Below, piece by piece: positions 1-9,411 of a stretch of 64,000 nt of DNA. The translations under genes were made by a program, and so were the position numbers. The stretch's first letter is position 1, and every line of letters starts with the position of its first letter. This DNA is from Paracoccus methylarcula (GTDB lineage: Bacteria > Pseudomonadota > Alphaproteobacteria > Rhodobacterales > Rhodobacteraceae). Below the pieces are notes generated by a model that had not been told where the DNA came from, searched no databases, and worked only from the letters and a program-made list of their open reading frames with translations. Location: positions 62,001 to 126,000 of the forward strand of contig NZ_PXNQ02000005.1 of assembly GCF_003007735.2 (NCBI RefSeq). The letters run 5' to 3'.

Positions 1-2721
1 CTGCGAGGCACGGGGATATCTGAACAGCAATTCCAGCGATGTCACGGCACAGATCTCGATGCCCTCGCTTGCCGATATCGGGTCTGACTATGCGGGTTCG
101 CTGCTGGCCGAGGCCAAGCTGAACGGGGCCGAGGGCGAGCGCCAGCTTTCGCTAAGCGGCGATGCAGAGGACCTGAGAATCGGCATCGACGCGCTTGACC
201 GCGCCTTGCAGGGGCGCACCAACCTGACGCTTCTGGCGGGCGAGGTCGAGAATGGCTATGTGATCAAGAATTTCCAGCTCGCCAATCCGCAGCTCAAGGC
301 AGAGGCCGAAGGGGATTTCATCCGGAACGCGTTGGATGCGACGGCCAATTTCTCGATCCCTGACCTGTCGGTGATCCAGCCCGGCTGGTCCGGCAATCTA
401 AACGCCACGGCCGAGTTGACCGAAGCCGACGGCACCCGTTTCATCGATCTGACCGGCAAGAGCGATAATCTGGCTTCGGCCAGCAAGGGACGGACACGGC
501 ATCGATGGGCGCGACCGATCTGCGCGTGAAAGCCGAGGAAAAATCCGGCGTCATCACCCTGCGTGACGTGCAGCTGACGAATGACCAGATCGATGCCACC
601 GCGACCGGCGTTTACGGAGAGGGCGTCACGGATCTTTCCGCCAGGCTCGATATTTCGTCGCTGACACCGCTACTTGCCGGATGGCATGGCTCGTTGAGCG
701 CCGATGCCAGCCTGCGCGATACGGATGACGGCGCCCGGCAGGTCGAGGTCAACGGGATTGGCCGCGATCTCGCCTTTGGGCAGGCGCAGGTGGATAACGC
801 GCTGGCCGGTGAGACGCGACTCAAGATCACCGGGACCGAGCGTGACGGGATCTTCGAGATCGGCCAGGCGCAGGTCGAGAACCCACGGCTGAATGCCAGC
901 GCCTCGGGCAAGCTTGGAAAGGGCGTGACGGATATTGCCGCCGCGTTGAACGCGGGCGATCTGAGTTTCCTGGGGAACGGTATCAGCGGCTCGGTGGATG
1001 CCGAAGCGCAACTGGTCGAAGAGGGCGGGGTGCGCCGGATCTCGGCAACCGGCCGCGCGAACAACCTGTCGATCGGGCAGGAGAAGATCGATCCGGTCTT
1101 GCGCGGGCAGACCAGCTTTGACCTTGCCGCCACGCAATCGGAATCCGGAATTTCATTGCAGCGTCTGGATGTCGCCAATCCGCAGCTTCGGATCGGTGCG
1201 ACCGGCAATCCAGCCGAGGCGCTGAATATCGACGCAAGGCTGAACGACCTGGCGCTGATCCAGCCGGGCTTTCCCGGTCCGGTCGAAATGCGGGGCACGG
1301 TGCGCGAGACCGCCCAGAACTTCGTGGTCGATCTGGGCGTTACCGCTCCGGGAAACACGCAGATGCGGATCGCAGGCTCGGCCGCGCGGGATTTTTCCAC
1401 CACCGATATCGGCATCACCGGCAGCACCAATGCCTCGATCGCGAACAGCGCCATTCGGACGCGCAGCATCGAAGGACCAATTACGCTTGACCTGCAAGTG
1501 AATGGGCCGCCCTCGCTGGAAGCGGTCAGCGGGCGGGTGCATCTGCAGAACGGGGATGTCGCAGAGCCCGGCCTTGGGCTTCGGATCGAAGGGCTGGACG
1601 TGACCGCCGATCTGCAGAACGGGCGGATCCAGGTCGATGGCGCCGGTAACGTCGCCGCGGGCGGACGGATCGCGGTGAGCGGCCCGGTCGATCTGCGCGC
1701 CGGGACGCTGGATATCGGCGTGACGCTGGACAATGTCGTCGCGCGCGATCCCAACCTCTACGAGATCACGCTCTCGGGCAATGTCCGTATGGCTGGCCGC
1801 AATGCTGACGGCCCGTTGATCTCGGGCCGGATCGATGTGGGCCGGACCGAGATCCGCATACCTTCGACCGGGCTGGGCGGGGCCAAGTCGATCCCGGATA
1901 TCAAGCATATCGGCGACAAGCGCCCACCCCGTTCGACGCGAGCGAAAGCGGGGCTTGAGCCATTCGGCAGCCCCGCATCGCGAGAGGCCGGGTTGGGAGG
2001 GCCGCCAGCTACTCCTCCGGCCAATCCTCCGAAGCTGGACCTGTTCATCAGTGCGCCGAACCAGATATTCATCCGCGGCCGCGGCGTCGATGCCGAGATG
2101 GGCGGAGATCTGCGCGTCACGGGCACGACGCGGAATGTCATTCCCATCGGCCATCTGGAACTGATCCGCGGCCGGGTCGACCTGCTCGGCAAACGCTTCA
2201 CGCTGACCGAGGGGCTGGTCGAGATGCAGGGCAGCCTGGTGCCGGTGATACGGCTGGTCGCGGAGACCACGCAGGACGGGGTGACCACCCGGATCATCAT
2301 AGACGGCGAGGCGCGCGACCCCGACATCACCTTCCTATCCTCCCCCGAGATGCCCGAGGAAGAGGTTCTGTCACAGCTCTTGTTCGGGCGCGGGCTGGAC
2401 AATATCAGCCCACTTCAGGCCGCCCAGCTTGCGAATGCAATCGCCGTTCTGGCGGGCCGGGCCGGTGACGGTATCGTCGGACGCCTGCGCAACCAGGTCG
2501 GACTCGACGATCTGGACCTGGCGACGGATGACGAAGGCAATGTCCAGGTCCGGGCCGGTAAATACCTGACCGACAATCTCTATACCGATGTCTCGGTCGA
2601 TGATGGCGGCAAGAGCACCCTGAACCTGAACCTGGACATCTCGGACACGCTGCGCGCGCGCGGCTCGGTCGCCAGCGATGGTGAAAGCACCATCGGTGTC
2701 TATTTCGAGCGCGATTACTAA
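1..2721 (+). CDS. tamB: TamB-like translocation/assembly module protein, 3' part, with a one-base deletion
   Basis: This is the C-terminal part of a TamB-family protein, the inner-membrane-anchored periplasmic partner of TamA in outer-membrane assembly and lipid transport. The reading enters from outside the window and is open from base 2. It shows repeated beta-rich units of the form D-L-x-G, L-x-x-A-L-x-G and NPQL, and ends in the conserved DUF490 region (RVDLLGKRFTLTEG, LSQLLFGRG, VRAGKYLTDNLYTDVSVD). The frame changes from 2 to 1 near base 475. Adding one base there (a C or T in gct-tcg) gives NLAFGQ followed by the next repeat unit, matching GRDLAFGQAQ in the neighbouring repeat. The lesion is therefore a one-base deletion, probably a sequencing error. 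The stop is at 2719-2721, and the next gene is convergent. Confidence 0.9.
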
Positions 2722-2722
2722 C

Positions 2723-2766
2723 GCGTTTCCGGAGAGAGCGGACGTCCGTCCCGCGTCCGGAAACGC
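2723..2766. terminator. Long inverted repeat between convergent tamB and PAS gene
   Basis: Perfect 10-bp arms GCGTTTCCGG (2723-2732) and CCGGAAACGC (2757-2766) enclose a 24-nt loop that itself contains the palindrome CGGACGTCCG. It begins 2 nt after the tamB stop and sits between two convergent genes. There is no T-run on either strand, so it is either a non-canonical terminator or a 3'-end stabilising stem-loop. Confidence 0.5.
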
Positions 2767-2811
2767 CATGAGCGGTAATTACCTCTGGCGAACCGCCTCG
2801 GACGGGTGGCG

Positions 2812-4398
2812 TCAATAGACGCCGATCGCCTCGGGAAGCGGATCATCCGCGGGTTCCATCGATACCGTTCGGGCCACCTCGTTCACTCGGAAGCGCAGCA
2901 TCTTCTGCCCACCGCCGATTTGCACAACGCTCCAGCCGATCAGTTGCCCCCCCGGTCCGGAGATGGCGCCGTTGTTGCGCGGATTCGTATCATCCGGAAT
3001 CAGCAGGGATTCGCACAGGGCGTCAAATCCCGGCTCGATCTTGATCCGGGACTTCCAGCCTTCGATGGCCTCGCGCACCGTTTCCGCCTCGTCCCCCCAG
3101 AGATCGCGATATGTCCGATTGGACAGCACCAGCTTGCCGCCCGGATCGAACACGGCCAGAGCGTCATCCAGCCCGTCCAGAACGGTCCTGCCCAGCATCA
3201 GCTCCCCCCGGAATTCCCGTGTCGTCGAAATTTCCGTGGAGATGTCTTCGAACAGAAAGGCAATGGCCCCGTCGGGATGGGGACAGCCGGTGACCCGATA
3301 GGTCTGTCCGCCGGGAAGTGACCATTCCTCGACGTGATGGCCATTTGCGGCAGCCGCTTCGAGATTGCTGATCCGCTTTCGCCAACTGCGGTAATCCCTG
3401 GGCTCTGGCATCATGCGCCGTTCCCGCAACTGATCCAGGAAATCGGTCAGTCCGGGGCGTGCGGCCAGCATCTCGACGGGCAAGCCGGTCAACTCGACCA
3501 GTGCCGGATTGAACAGTTGCAGATTTCTTTGATGATCAAAGATCGCCAGTCCGGCATGGAGCGCCGCGAAAGTCTTGGTCAGCGTCTGGACAAATTCGCG
3601 CAGGATCCGCTCCGCCCGCACGGCGGCATCCGCAGGCAGGGCGAAAAATATCCGCTCGTCCCCGTATTCATGGCTGTAGCAATCGAACCAGAGGATCCGG
3701 CCATCGATCTCCAGCTTTGCACGGCAAAACCCCGTCTCGGTTTCCGAAACCGTTTTCGGCAGATTCAACAGGGACGGCAGCGGCCAGACATGGGAACCGG
3801 CCATTTCTTCCGCACGTCCCAGATAAGCCGCGTTAGCCCAGGTGACACGATCTCGGGCATCCTGCCGCCAGATCATCGTCGGCGTATGGTCAAGCACATC
3901 GCGCAACAGGCCCAGCTCTTCCATCATCGCCTCATGTGACAATGCGTCGAGCCGGGGAGCCGGTCCATTCCGGCCTATATTTGACAATGTGATTCGGGTC
4001 AGATCCCGCTCCAACCATTCAATCAGAAGGCGAATATCTGCACCGTCAGGCCTGTTGCTTCCGATCAGTTCGATCCGGCCCGGCCACACCGGATGTGCCA
4101 ATCTCTCGATTGCCGCCGGGAAACGGGGCTCGATCCAGCGTTGCAGGTCATGCCATTCGCCGCCCTGGACGCATCGATGGCTTAGCAGGCCCCGTGCTGA
4201 CGGCGTTGCATCAATCAGTTCTTTGTTTTTGAAAAGAAATATGACTGGTGGATACTCGTTTCCATGAAGGTTCCCATGCTTCTCGAAGCGAGAGCGGCGC
4301 CTGCCATCCCAAAGCCGGATCAACGCGACGGCGAATATGACCGATAGAGTCCCGATCACCAGAGCCAGTTCGGCCATCCAGATGCTATAGGTATCCAC
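2812..4398 (-). CDS. Membrane-anchored PAS-domain protein without a kinase domain
   Basis: The protein has about 528 residues. One N-terminal transmembrane helix (ALVIGTLSVIFAVALIRLW) is followed by at least two PAS-like segments: VLDHTPTMIWRQDARDRVTWANAAY, then a segment with LHAGLAIFDHQRNLQLFNPAL and a final one with GLDDALAVFDPGGKLVLSNRTY. No H-box, HATPase, GGDEF or EAL signature follows, so it senses but has no visible catalytic output. A GTG start at 4398 is preferred because AAGGA lies 7 nt upstream; a GTG at 4419 in the same frame is possible. It lies downstream of regB on the same strand with a 70-bp gap, which suggests a role linked to redox signalling. The partner is unknown. Confidence 0.75.
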   Translation of the reverse strand: MDTYSIWMAELALVIGTLSVIFAVALIRLWDGRRRSRFEKHGNLHGNEYPPVIFLFKNKELIDATPSARGLLSHRCVQGGEWHDLQRWIEPRFPAAIERLAHPVWPGRIELIGSNRPDGADIRLLIEWLERDLTRITLSNIGRNGPAPRLDALSHEAMMEELGLLRDVLDHTPTMIWRQDARDRVTWANAAYLGRAEEMAGSHVWPLPSLLNLPKTVSETETGFCRAKLEIDGRILWFDCYSHEYGDERIFFALPADAAVRAERILREFVQTLTKTFAALHAGLAIFDHQRNLQLFNPALVELTGLPVEMLAARPGLTDFLDQLRERRMMPEPRDYRSWRKRISNLEAAAANGHHVEEWSLPGGQTYRVTGCPHPDGAIAFLFEDISTEISTTREFRGELMLGRTVLDGLDDALAVFDPGGKLVLSNRTYRDLWGDEAETVREAIEGWKSRIKIEPGFDALCESLLIPDDTNPRNNGAISGPGGQLIGWSVVQIGGGQKMLRFRVNEVARTVSMEPADDPLPEAIGVY

Positions 4399-4468
4399 GG
4401 AGACTTCCTTCAACAACACAACTCAACCATAAGATGAATTATGTTGAAAGAAGGTAAAGAATCAAGGG

Positions 4469-5782
4469 TCAGCTTTGCTGGTGCGGATTTTCCCCGAGCG
4501 CGGCCCGGTCATCGACGCGCAGCCGGTCGAGCGGCCATTCGACATCGACGACGGCTCCCGGCCCGCCATTCGAGAAATTCAGATGCGCACCTGATCGTTC
4601 CAGCAATGTCTTGGCGATGAACAGGCCCAGCCCCATCCCTTCATAGCCCTCCCTCTGCGCTCCGGCTCGGCGGCTGGTCAGAAAGGGATCGCCGATCCGG
4701 GCGAGCAGACCGGGTGAATATCCCGGACCATCGTCCCGGATACGGACGGAAAGCGCGTGATCGTCATGTGTCGCTTCGATCACCACGTGCTTGTTCGCAA
4801 AATCGACCGCGTTCTGAATCAGGTTGCGCAGCGCGTGAATGATGGCCGGATCCCGTCGAATATTGATATCCGTGGCGTGAATGTCCAGCACGGGGCCCCG
4901 ATCGGCATGCGGGCCAGCCGCATCCTCCAATATCGTGACGAGCGGCGCGGAATGCAGCAGCAGGTCATCCTTTCCCGCACGTCCCATGCTACGCAGGATA
5001 TGCGCGCATCGATCGGCGGAGTCGCGCAAACTCGCCAGGTCCTCGGCAAGCTCGGGACGATCGTCGAGTTCGTCGATCAACTCCGAGGTGATGAGCTTGA
5101 TGGTCGCCAGGGGGGTGCCCATCTCATGCGCGGCGGCTGCAACCACGCCGCCCAGATGCTGCAGGCGCTGCTCTCTCGCCAATGCCATCTGCGTGGCAAA
5201 CAGGGCATTCGAAGTTGCCGACAGCTCGACCGTGACACGATGGGCATAGCCGGAAAAGAAGAATACCCCGATGACCAGGGCAAGCCAGTGCCCGATATTC
5301 AGCAGGGGATCGGGCTCTATGGCGCTTCCATCCGGATAAAGCACCGGAATGGCCAGCAATGCCGATAAAGTGATCAGCGCGACGGTCGCGATGCCCAGTG
5401 CGAAAGTATGCCGGGCGTTCAGCGCCGTTGCGGCGATCGTGACCGGGGCAAGCACGAGAAGCGCAAAAGGGTTCGCCATGCCGCCGGTCAATCCCAGCAA
5501 TGCCGAGATCTGCGCCACGTCGAAAAGCAGCTGGAATACCACGCTATCCGGAGAGTTTCGCGCCGGAGCCTGCAGGAAAAGCCAGAGATTCATGCCCCCT
5601 GCCACCGCGATCAGCAGCAATGCCGGGAACACGGGAAACTCCATTCCCATGCTCGACGCGGTGATCACCGCGGTCAATTGGCCCGCGATCGCGAACCAGC
5701 GCAGCAATGCCAATGTGCGCATTCGGATCGGCTCGACCTGGGGAATTTTTTCCGCGATGCTTATTGGCTCGGTTTGCGACAT
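4469..5782 (-). CDS. regB: RegB/PrrB/ActS redox-sensing histidine kinase
   Basis: Global redox sensor kinase of 437 aa, integral to the inner membrane, which phosphorylates RegA. About six transmembrane helices occupy residues 25-180 and carry the ubiquinone-binding signature GGMANPF (residues 100-106). The H-box AAAHEMGTPLATIK places the phospho-accepting His at about 219. The redox box DRCAHILRSMGRAGKDD contains the conserved Cys at about 259. The ATPase N and G boxes are RNLIQNAVDFA, DDGPGYS and GMGLGLFIAKTLL. The ATG at 5782 (MSQTEPIS) fits the family length; an upstream in-frame start at 5836 would add 18 residues. It is divergent from senC and regA, the classical regB-senC-regA arrangement of Rhodobacterales, so autoregulation from the shared 89-bp intergenic region is likely. 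Confidence 0.95.
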   Translation of the reverse strand: MSQTEPISIAEKIPQVEPIRMRTLALLRWFAIAGQLTAVITASSMGMEFPVFPALLLIAVAGGMNLWLFLQAPARNSPDSVVFQLLFDVAQISALLGLTGGMANPFALLVLAPVTIAATALNARHTFALGIATVALITLSALLAIPVLYPDGSAIEPDPLLNIGHWLALVIGVFFFSGYAHRVTVELSATSNALFATQMALAREQRLQHLGGVVAAAAHEMGTPLATIKLITSELIDELDDRPELAEDLASLRDSADRCAHILRSMGRAGKDDLLLHSAPLVTILEDAAGPHADRGPVLDIHATDINIRRDPAIIHALRNLIQNAVDFANKHVVIEATHDDHALSVRIRDDGPGYSPGLLARIGDPFLTSRRAGAQREGYEGMGLGLFIAKTLLERSGAHLNFSNGGPGAVVDVEWPLDRLRVDDRAALGENPHQQS

Positions 5783-5794
5783 GAAGGTTTTCCG

Positions 5795-5808
5795 GTGCGA
5801 CAATGCGC
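5795..5808. promoter_or_regulatory. Possible RegA-type binding site between regB and senC
   Basis: GTGCGACAATGCGC has the partly palindromic GCG(N)C...GCGC layout described for RegA/PrrA sites. It sits 13 bp upstream of the regB ATG in the divergent regB/senC intergenic region, where RegA autoregulation is known in Rhodobacter. This is a pattern match by eye only. The motif is degenerate and common in GC-rich DNA. Confidence 0.3.
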
Positions 5809-5871
5809 TCCTTGATACTGTTCGACGGATAAGCAATCAATGTGTGCATCAATCTGGATCGGAGCTGATAA

Positions 5872-6500
5872 ATGGTAGACCGCAAGGTCCTTTTGACGGG
5901 AACCGCCATCGCAATTGTCGTTCTGGTTGCGGGCGCAGCTATCTGACCCTTGGAAAGAATGGCGATCTTTACGCGCAATGCAGCAACAGCACCGTTGCGG
6001 GTGGCATGGACAGTTTCGGCACCTCGTTCACGCTTACCGATCAGGATGGCAACCGTGTCACCGATCAGGAGGTTTTCTCGAAACCCTCACTGCTTTATTT
6101 CGGTTATACCTTCTGTCCCGATGTCTGTCCTCTCGACAGTGCCCGTAATGCGGAAACCGCAGAGATTCTCAAAGATCGCGGCATGGAATTGCAAACCGTG
6201 TTCATTACGGTCGATCCCCGCCGTGACACGCCCGAGGTATTGGCCGATTTCACCGATGCCTTTTCGGACGACATGATCGGCCTGACCGGTTCCGAGGAAG
6301 AGATCGCCGCAGTCAACAAGGGCTGGCGCAATTACTACAAACTGAACGATGAGGAAGACGACGAATATTACCTGGTCGACCATATGACGAACACCTATCT
6401 CGTCATGCCGGGTAACGAGACAGTCGAATTCTTTGCGCGCAACGAATCCCCCGAGACCCTGGCCGATCGCGCAGCTTGCTTTATTGACGCCGCGACATAA
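5872..6500 (+). CDS. senC: SenC/PrrC Sco-family copper chaperone, with a one-base deletion
   Basis: Sco1/SenC/PrrC-type thioredoxin-fold protein needed for copper delivery to cytochrome oxidase and linked to RegB signalling. An N-terminal membrane anchor (MVDRKVLLTGTAIAIVVLVA) is read from ATG 5872 in frame 1 and meets a stop near 5944. The rest of the protein is in frame 3 from about 5938. One added base at 5938-5940 joins them as GA-[A/G]-YLTLGKNGD and gives a 209-aa protein of normal length. The copper site CPDVCP and the distal His (VDHMTN) are present. The arrangement regB (divergent), senC, regA matches the family locus. The lesion is a single-base deletion, most simply a sequencing error. 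Confidence 0.88.
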
Positions 6501-6562
6501 ATGATGTCTCTAGATTGAGGCCCAACTCGATTGGGTCCATTCGCTTCGATCAAAGGCAGCGC

Positions 6563-7117
6563 ATGTCGGATAACAACTCGGACAAGATCGGACCGGACCC
6601 TTCTCTCCTATTGGTTGATGACGACGCCATTTTCGTGAATCGGCTTGGCCGCGCGATGGAGAAGCGCGGTTTCAAGCCGCGAACCGCCCTGAGCGTAGCC
6701 GAAGCCGAACAGATGATTGCCGAGGCGCCACCTGCCTATGCCGTGGTCGATCTCAGGCTCGAAGATGGCCACGGATTGGATATCGTCGATCATCTGCGCG
6801 AACGCCGTCCGGATGCACGGATCATCGTTCTGACAGGTTATGGCGCCATCGCCACTGCAGTTGCCGCCGTGAAGATGGGCGCAACCGATTACCTTGCGAA
6901 ACCCGCGGACGCAAATGACGTGACGTCTGCATTGCTTTCGACCAAGGAAGCACTACCTCCTCCGCCCAATAACCCGATGTCCGCCGACAGAATTCGTTGG
7001 GAACATATCCAGCGCGTTTTCGAGCAATGTGATCGGAATGTCAGTGAAACTGCGCGCCGACTTCATATGCATCGAAGGACATTGCAGCGAATTCTTGCCA
7101 AGCGAGGGCCCAGATAA
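6563..7117 (+). CDS. regA: RegA/PrrA/ActR redox response regulator
   Basis: A 184-aa two-component response regulator that acts on photosynthesis, CO2 and N2 fixation and respiration genes in relatives. The receiver domain has an acidic pocket (LLLVDDDAIF), the phospho-acceptor Asp63 (VVDLRLEDG), the LTGYG switch region and Lys in LAKPAD. A short proline linker (LPPPPNNP) leads to a Fis-type helix-turn-helix (VFEQCDRNVSETARRLHMHRRTLQRIL). The ATG at 6563 has AAGG upstream and gives the standard length. The gene lies 62 bp after senC and is probably co-transcribed with it. Confidence is very high because the HTH is nearly invariant in this family. Confidence 0.96.
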   Translation: MSDNNSDKIGPDPSLLLVDDDAIFVNRLGRAMEKRGFKPRTALSVAEAEQMIAEAPPAYAVVDLRLEDGHGLDIVDHLRERRPDARIIVLTGYGAIATAVAAVKMGATDYLAKPADANDVTSALLSTKEALPPPPNNPMSADRIRWEHIQRVFEQCDRNVSETARRLHMHRRTLQRILAKRGPR

Positions 7118-7178
7118 TAAATTGAATGGATTTTGAGAACCTCAATCGTATAGTGCATAAACTGTGAGGATTATTTGT

Positions 7179-7505
7179 GTGGAAACAACAAAAATGGATA
7201 TCGAGTTCGATAAACTGTCGTTGAAGGAATTGCGCGACCTGCAAGCGAAATTGGAGCGGGCCATCAATTCCTATGAGGATCGCAAACGGCGTGAAGCCCT
7301 GACGGCTGTCGAGAATGCAGCGCGAGAGCATGGCTTCAACCTGGCCGAGTTGACGGGCAGCAAACCTAAGCGTGCGGGGACTGTAGCCCCGAAATATGTC
7401 AATCCGGACGATCCGACATTGACCTGGACCGGGCGTGGCCGCAAACCCCGTTGGGTTCTGGAGGCGCTGGAACAAGGCAAATCCCTGGACGATCTGCTGA
7501 TTTGA
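7179..7505 (+). CDS. hvrA: HvrA-type H-NS family DNA-binding protein
   Basis: Small nucleoid-associated regulator of about 108 aa. An N-terminal coiled coil (LSLKELRDLQAKLERAINSY, then EDRKRREALTAVENAAREHG) supports oligomerisation. The H-NS C-terminal DNA-binding core follows (PKYVNPDDPTLTWTGRGRKPRWV, with the TWTGRGRKP loop). HvrA sits beside regA in Rhodobacter, where it modulates light-harvesting and nitrogen genes. The start is chosen as GTG 7179, with GAGGA 8 nt upstream. An ATG at 7194 would also give a complete domain, and a GTG at 7164 is less likely. In Rhodobacter capsulatus ahcY follows hvrA; here a terminator and a convergent HD gene follow instead. Confidence 0.88.
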   Translation: METTKMDIEFDKLSLKELRDLQAKLERAINSYEDRKRREALTAVENAAREHGFNLAELTGSKPKRAGTVAPKYVNPDDPTLTWTGRGRKPRWVLEALEQGKSLDDLLI

Positions 7506-7510
7506 TCAAG

Positions 7511-7550
7511 AAAAGCGGTTGCGGCATCCATCGCAACCGCTTTTTATTTT
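7511..7550. terminator. Bidirectional intrinsic terminator after hvrA
   Basis: A perfect 13-bp stem, AAAAGCGGTTGCG (7511-7523) and CGCAACCGCTTTT (7532-7544), is followed by TATTTT. The 5' A-run makes it work in both directions, closing hvrA from the left and the convergent HD-domain gene from the right. The stop codon of the HD gene overlaps the stem. Confidence 0.92.
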
Positions 7551-8161
7551 ACTGGCTTCGCGCGATCAATATCATGAAGAAGCTGGGAAACACTGGATGC
7601 GAATTCTGCGCGCACCGCTGCTGGCGGACGTATTTTTATTTCCAGATCGCTTAGAACTCGCTCGTTCGATATCGGAAACAGCCGTTTCGCCTCCCCCGGT
7701 GTGAAACCGGCGATTTGAACTGCCTCGAGTCGTGCGGATATGCGGTCCGCCGATTTTATACGTTTCTTGATCGAGACCGGTATTTCGGTCGGCAATCCGA
7801 AACGGCGATGGATCGCTATTGTCAGTCTCTCGTCCATGGCGCCGTATTCCTGACCCAATGCCGCCTTGACCGGTGAAATCATGTCCCCGATGACATATTC
7901 CGGTGCGTCATGCAGCAGGGCAGCCAGCCGCCATACCGGTTCGGTTTCGGGATTAAGGCGATGGAAGATATGCTCGACCAGTAGCGAATGCTCGGCCACT
8001 GAATAAGGCCAGTCACCGCGCGTCTGGCCATTCCACCGCGCAACAAAGGCGAGACCATGCGCGATATCTTCGATCTCGATATCGACCGGTGTTGGATCGA
8101 GAAGATCAAGGCGGCGCCCGGACAGCATCCGCTGCCAGGCGCGCCGTTGCTTGGCAGGCAT
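7544..8161 (-). CDS. HD-domain family phosphohydrolase (YfbR-like)
   Basis: A 205-aa predicted metal-dependent phosphohydrolase. The HD superfamily ligands are visible as SVAEHSLLVEHI and the paired LAALLHDAPEYVIGDM (HD at about 88-89), followed by a helical region with KSADRISARLEAVQ that carries the distal Asp. This pattern resembles YfbR/YGK1-type 5'-deoxyribonucleotidases, but the substrate is not proven. The ATG at 8161 has AAGGG upstream. It lies 13 bp after secB on the same strand, so the two are probably co-transcribed, and it ends at the shared bidirectional terminator. Confidence 0.8.
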   Translation of the reverse strand: MPAKQRRAWQRMLSGRRLDLLDPTPVDIEIEDIAHGLAFVARWNGQTRGDWPYSVAEHSLLVEHIFHRLNPETEPVWRLAALLHDAPEYVIGDMISPVKAALGQEYGAMDERLTIAIHRRFGLPTEIPVSIKKRIKSADRISARLEAVQIAGFTPGEAKRLFPISNERVLSDLEIKIRPPAAVRAEFASSVSQLLHDIDRAKPVK

Positions 8162-8174
8162 CGCCCTTCGCCCG

Positions 8175-8711
8175 TCAGGACGATTTCGAGCCGTCCGCAA
8201 CGGCCTGCTGTTCGGTCTTCTGCTGCTCCGCCCGTCGCGCCAATTCCTGGCGATACAGTGCGACGAAATCCACCGGCTCCATATTGAACGGGGGGAAACC
8301 GCCGTCGCGGGTCAGATCCGAGATGATGCGGCGCACGAAGGGAAACAGCATTCGCGGGCATTCGATCATCAGGAAGGGATGCAGCTGCTCTTCGGGAACG
8401 CCTTCGATATGGAACACGCCGCCGTAATCCAGTTCGGCGAGAAACAGGGTTTGTCCGTCGCCCTTGTTCTTCGAGGTCACGCGGAATTTCGAGATCACTT
8501 CATATTGATGCTCGGTCCCGCGCTTGCGGGCATCCAGGCTGACCTGCACGCTTATCTCGGGCTGTACATCCCCGGTCGGCGCACCTTTCTGGGCCACCGC
8601 ATTCTCGAAAGACAGATCGCGGATATATTGCGCCAGGACCTGCATCCGCACCTGTGGCTGTTGGGCTTGTCCCGCTTGGGCGGAGCCATTCGACTGGCTT
8701 TCATCGGCCAT
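8175..8711 (-). CDS. secB: Protein-export chaperone SecB
   Basis: A 178-aa cytosolic tetrameric chaperone that keeps preproteins unfolded and delivers them to SecA. The family core is clear: RMQVLAQYIRDLSFENA at the N-terminus, PEISVQVSLDAR, FLAELDYGGVFHIEGVP, and the SecA-contact region ECPRMLFPFVRRIISDLTRDGGFPP. The N-terminal 20 residues and the C-terminal KTEQQAVADG tail are low-complexity extensions typical of alphaproteobacterial SecB. An HD hydrolase follows directly, and fxsA lies upstream on the same strand. Confidence 0.96.
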   Translation of the reverse strand: MADESQSNGSAQAGQAQQPQVRMQVLAQYIRDLSFENAVAQKGAPTGDVQPEISVQVSLDARKRGTEHQYEVISKFRVTSKNKGDGQTLFLAELDYGGVFHIEGVPEEQLHPFLMIECPRMLFPFVRRIISDLTRDGGFPPFNMEPVDFVALYRQELARRAEQQKTEQQAVADGSKSS

Positions 8712-8769
8712 ATTCGTAAACCTCTCTATTCGGACTCAGCCGCGCTTCTAGCAGGCGGATTGTTCGGCC

Positions 8770-9300
8770 TCAATGCTGTGTCCAACCCGAACTGCCGCGC
8801 TTTTTATCATTCGCAGGCGAAATGTCCGGTGGCGCGGGCATGTTCTGCCTCGGCTCGTCCTCGACCACGTAATCGCCATCTATTACGCCGTCGCCATAAG
8901 GCGGGCGATGCGGTTCCCGGTGTTTTCTTCCATCCATGGAGTTCACATGCGCGACATGAATGCGGCTGGCGAGCTTGCGCATGACCAGTTCGCGTATGCC
9001 CGGGATCAACAGCAGCAAGCCGACCGTGTCGGTGAAAAATCCCGGCGTCAGCAGCAGCATGCCCGCGATAACGATCATGACCCCATGCGCCAACGGGCGG
9101 GTGGGGTCACGCAGTTCCGCGAAGCTTCGGTTCACCTCGTTCCAGGCCTGGGCCCCCTGACTGCGCATGAGCGTGCTGCCCGCCACGGCGGTCAGCACGA
9201 CGATCCCCAGGGTCGGCCATAGGCCGATCAGGCCGCCGACCTGTATGAACAGCGCGATCTCGATGATCGGAACAGCAAGGAAAAGCCCGAATAGCCACAT
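8770..9300 (-). CDS. fxsA: FxsA family cytoplasmic membrane protein
   Basis: A 176-aa inner-membrane protein. Hydrophobic segments at residues 1-45 (LFLAVPIIEIALFIQVGGLIG, then TLGIVVLTAVAGSTLMRSQG) and 73-105 (GVMIVIAGMLLLTPGFFTDTVG, LLLLIPGIRELV) carry the FxsA signature PGFFTD. The C-terminal tail is charged and contains DGRKHREPH. The family was named for suppression of F-plasmid exclusion of phage T7; its cellular role is unknown. It is divergent from the Tim44-like gene and upstream of secB. Confidence 0.9.
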   Translation of the reverse strand: MWLFGLFLAVPIIEIALFIQVGGLIGLWPTLGIVVLTAVAGSTLMRSQGAQAWNEVNRSFAELRDPTRPLAHGVMIVIAGMLLLTPGFFTDTVGLLLLIPGIRELVMRKLASRIHVAHVNSMDGRKHREPHRPPYGDGVIDGDYVVEDEPRQNMPAPPDISPANDKKRGSSGWTQH

Positions 9301-9411
9301 ATGAATTCCCTTTCCTGCCGAGGCGGCAACTGGACTTGCCCCGGCCTAGTCCCTACATAATGAAGGAGTCCGAAGATACAAACCGATGCGCACAGAATTG
9401 AGGTTCCCTGA

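Noticed and set aside
612..2154. Long minus-strand open frames across tamB
   Set aside because: They are shadows of the GC-rich coding strand. They lack family resemblance and ribosome sites, while the plus strand matches TamB.
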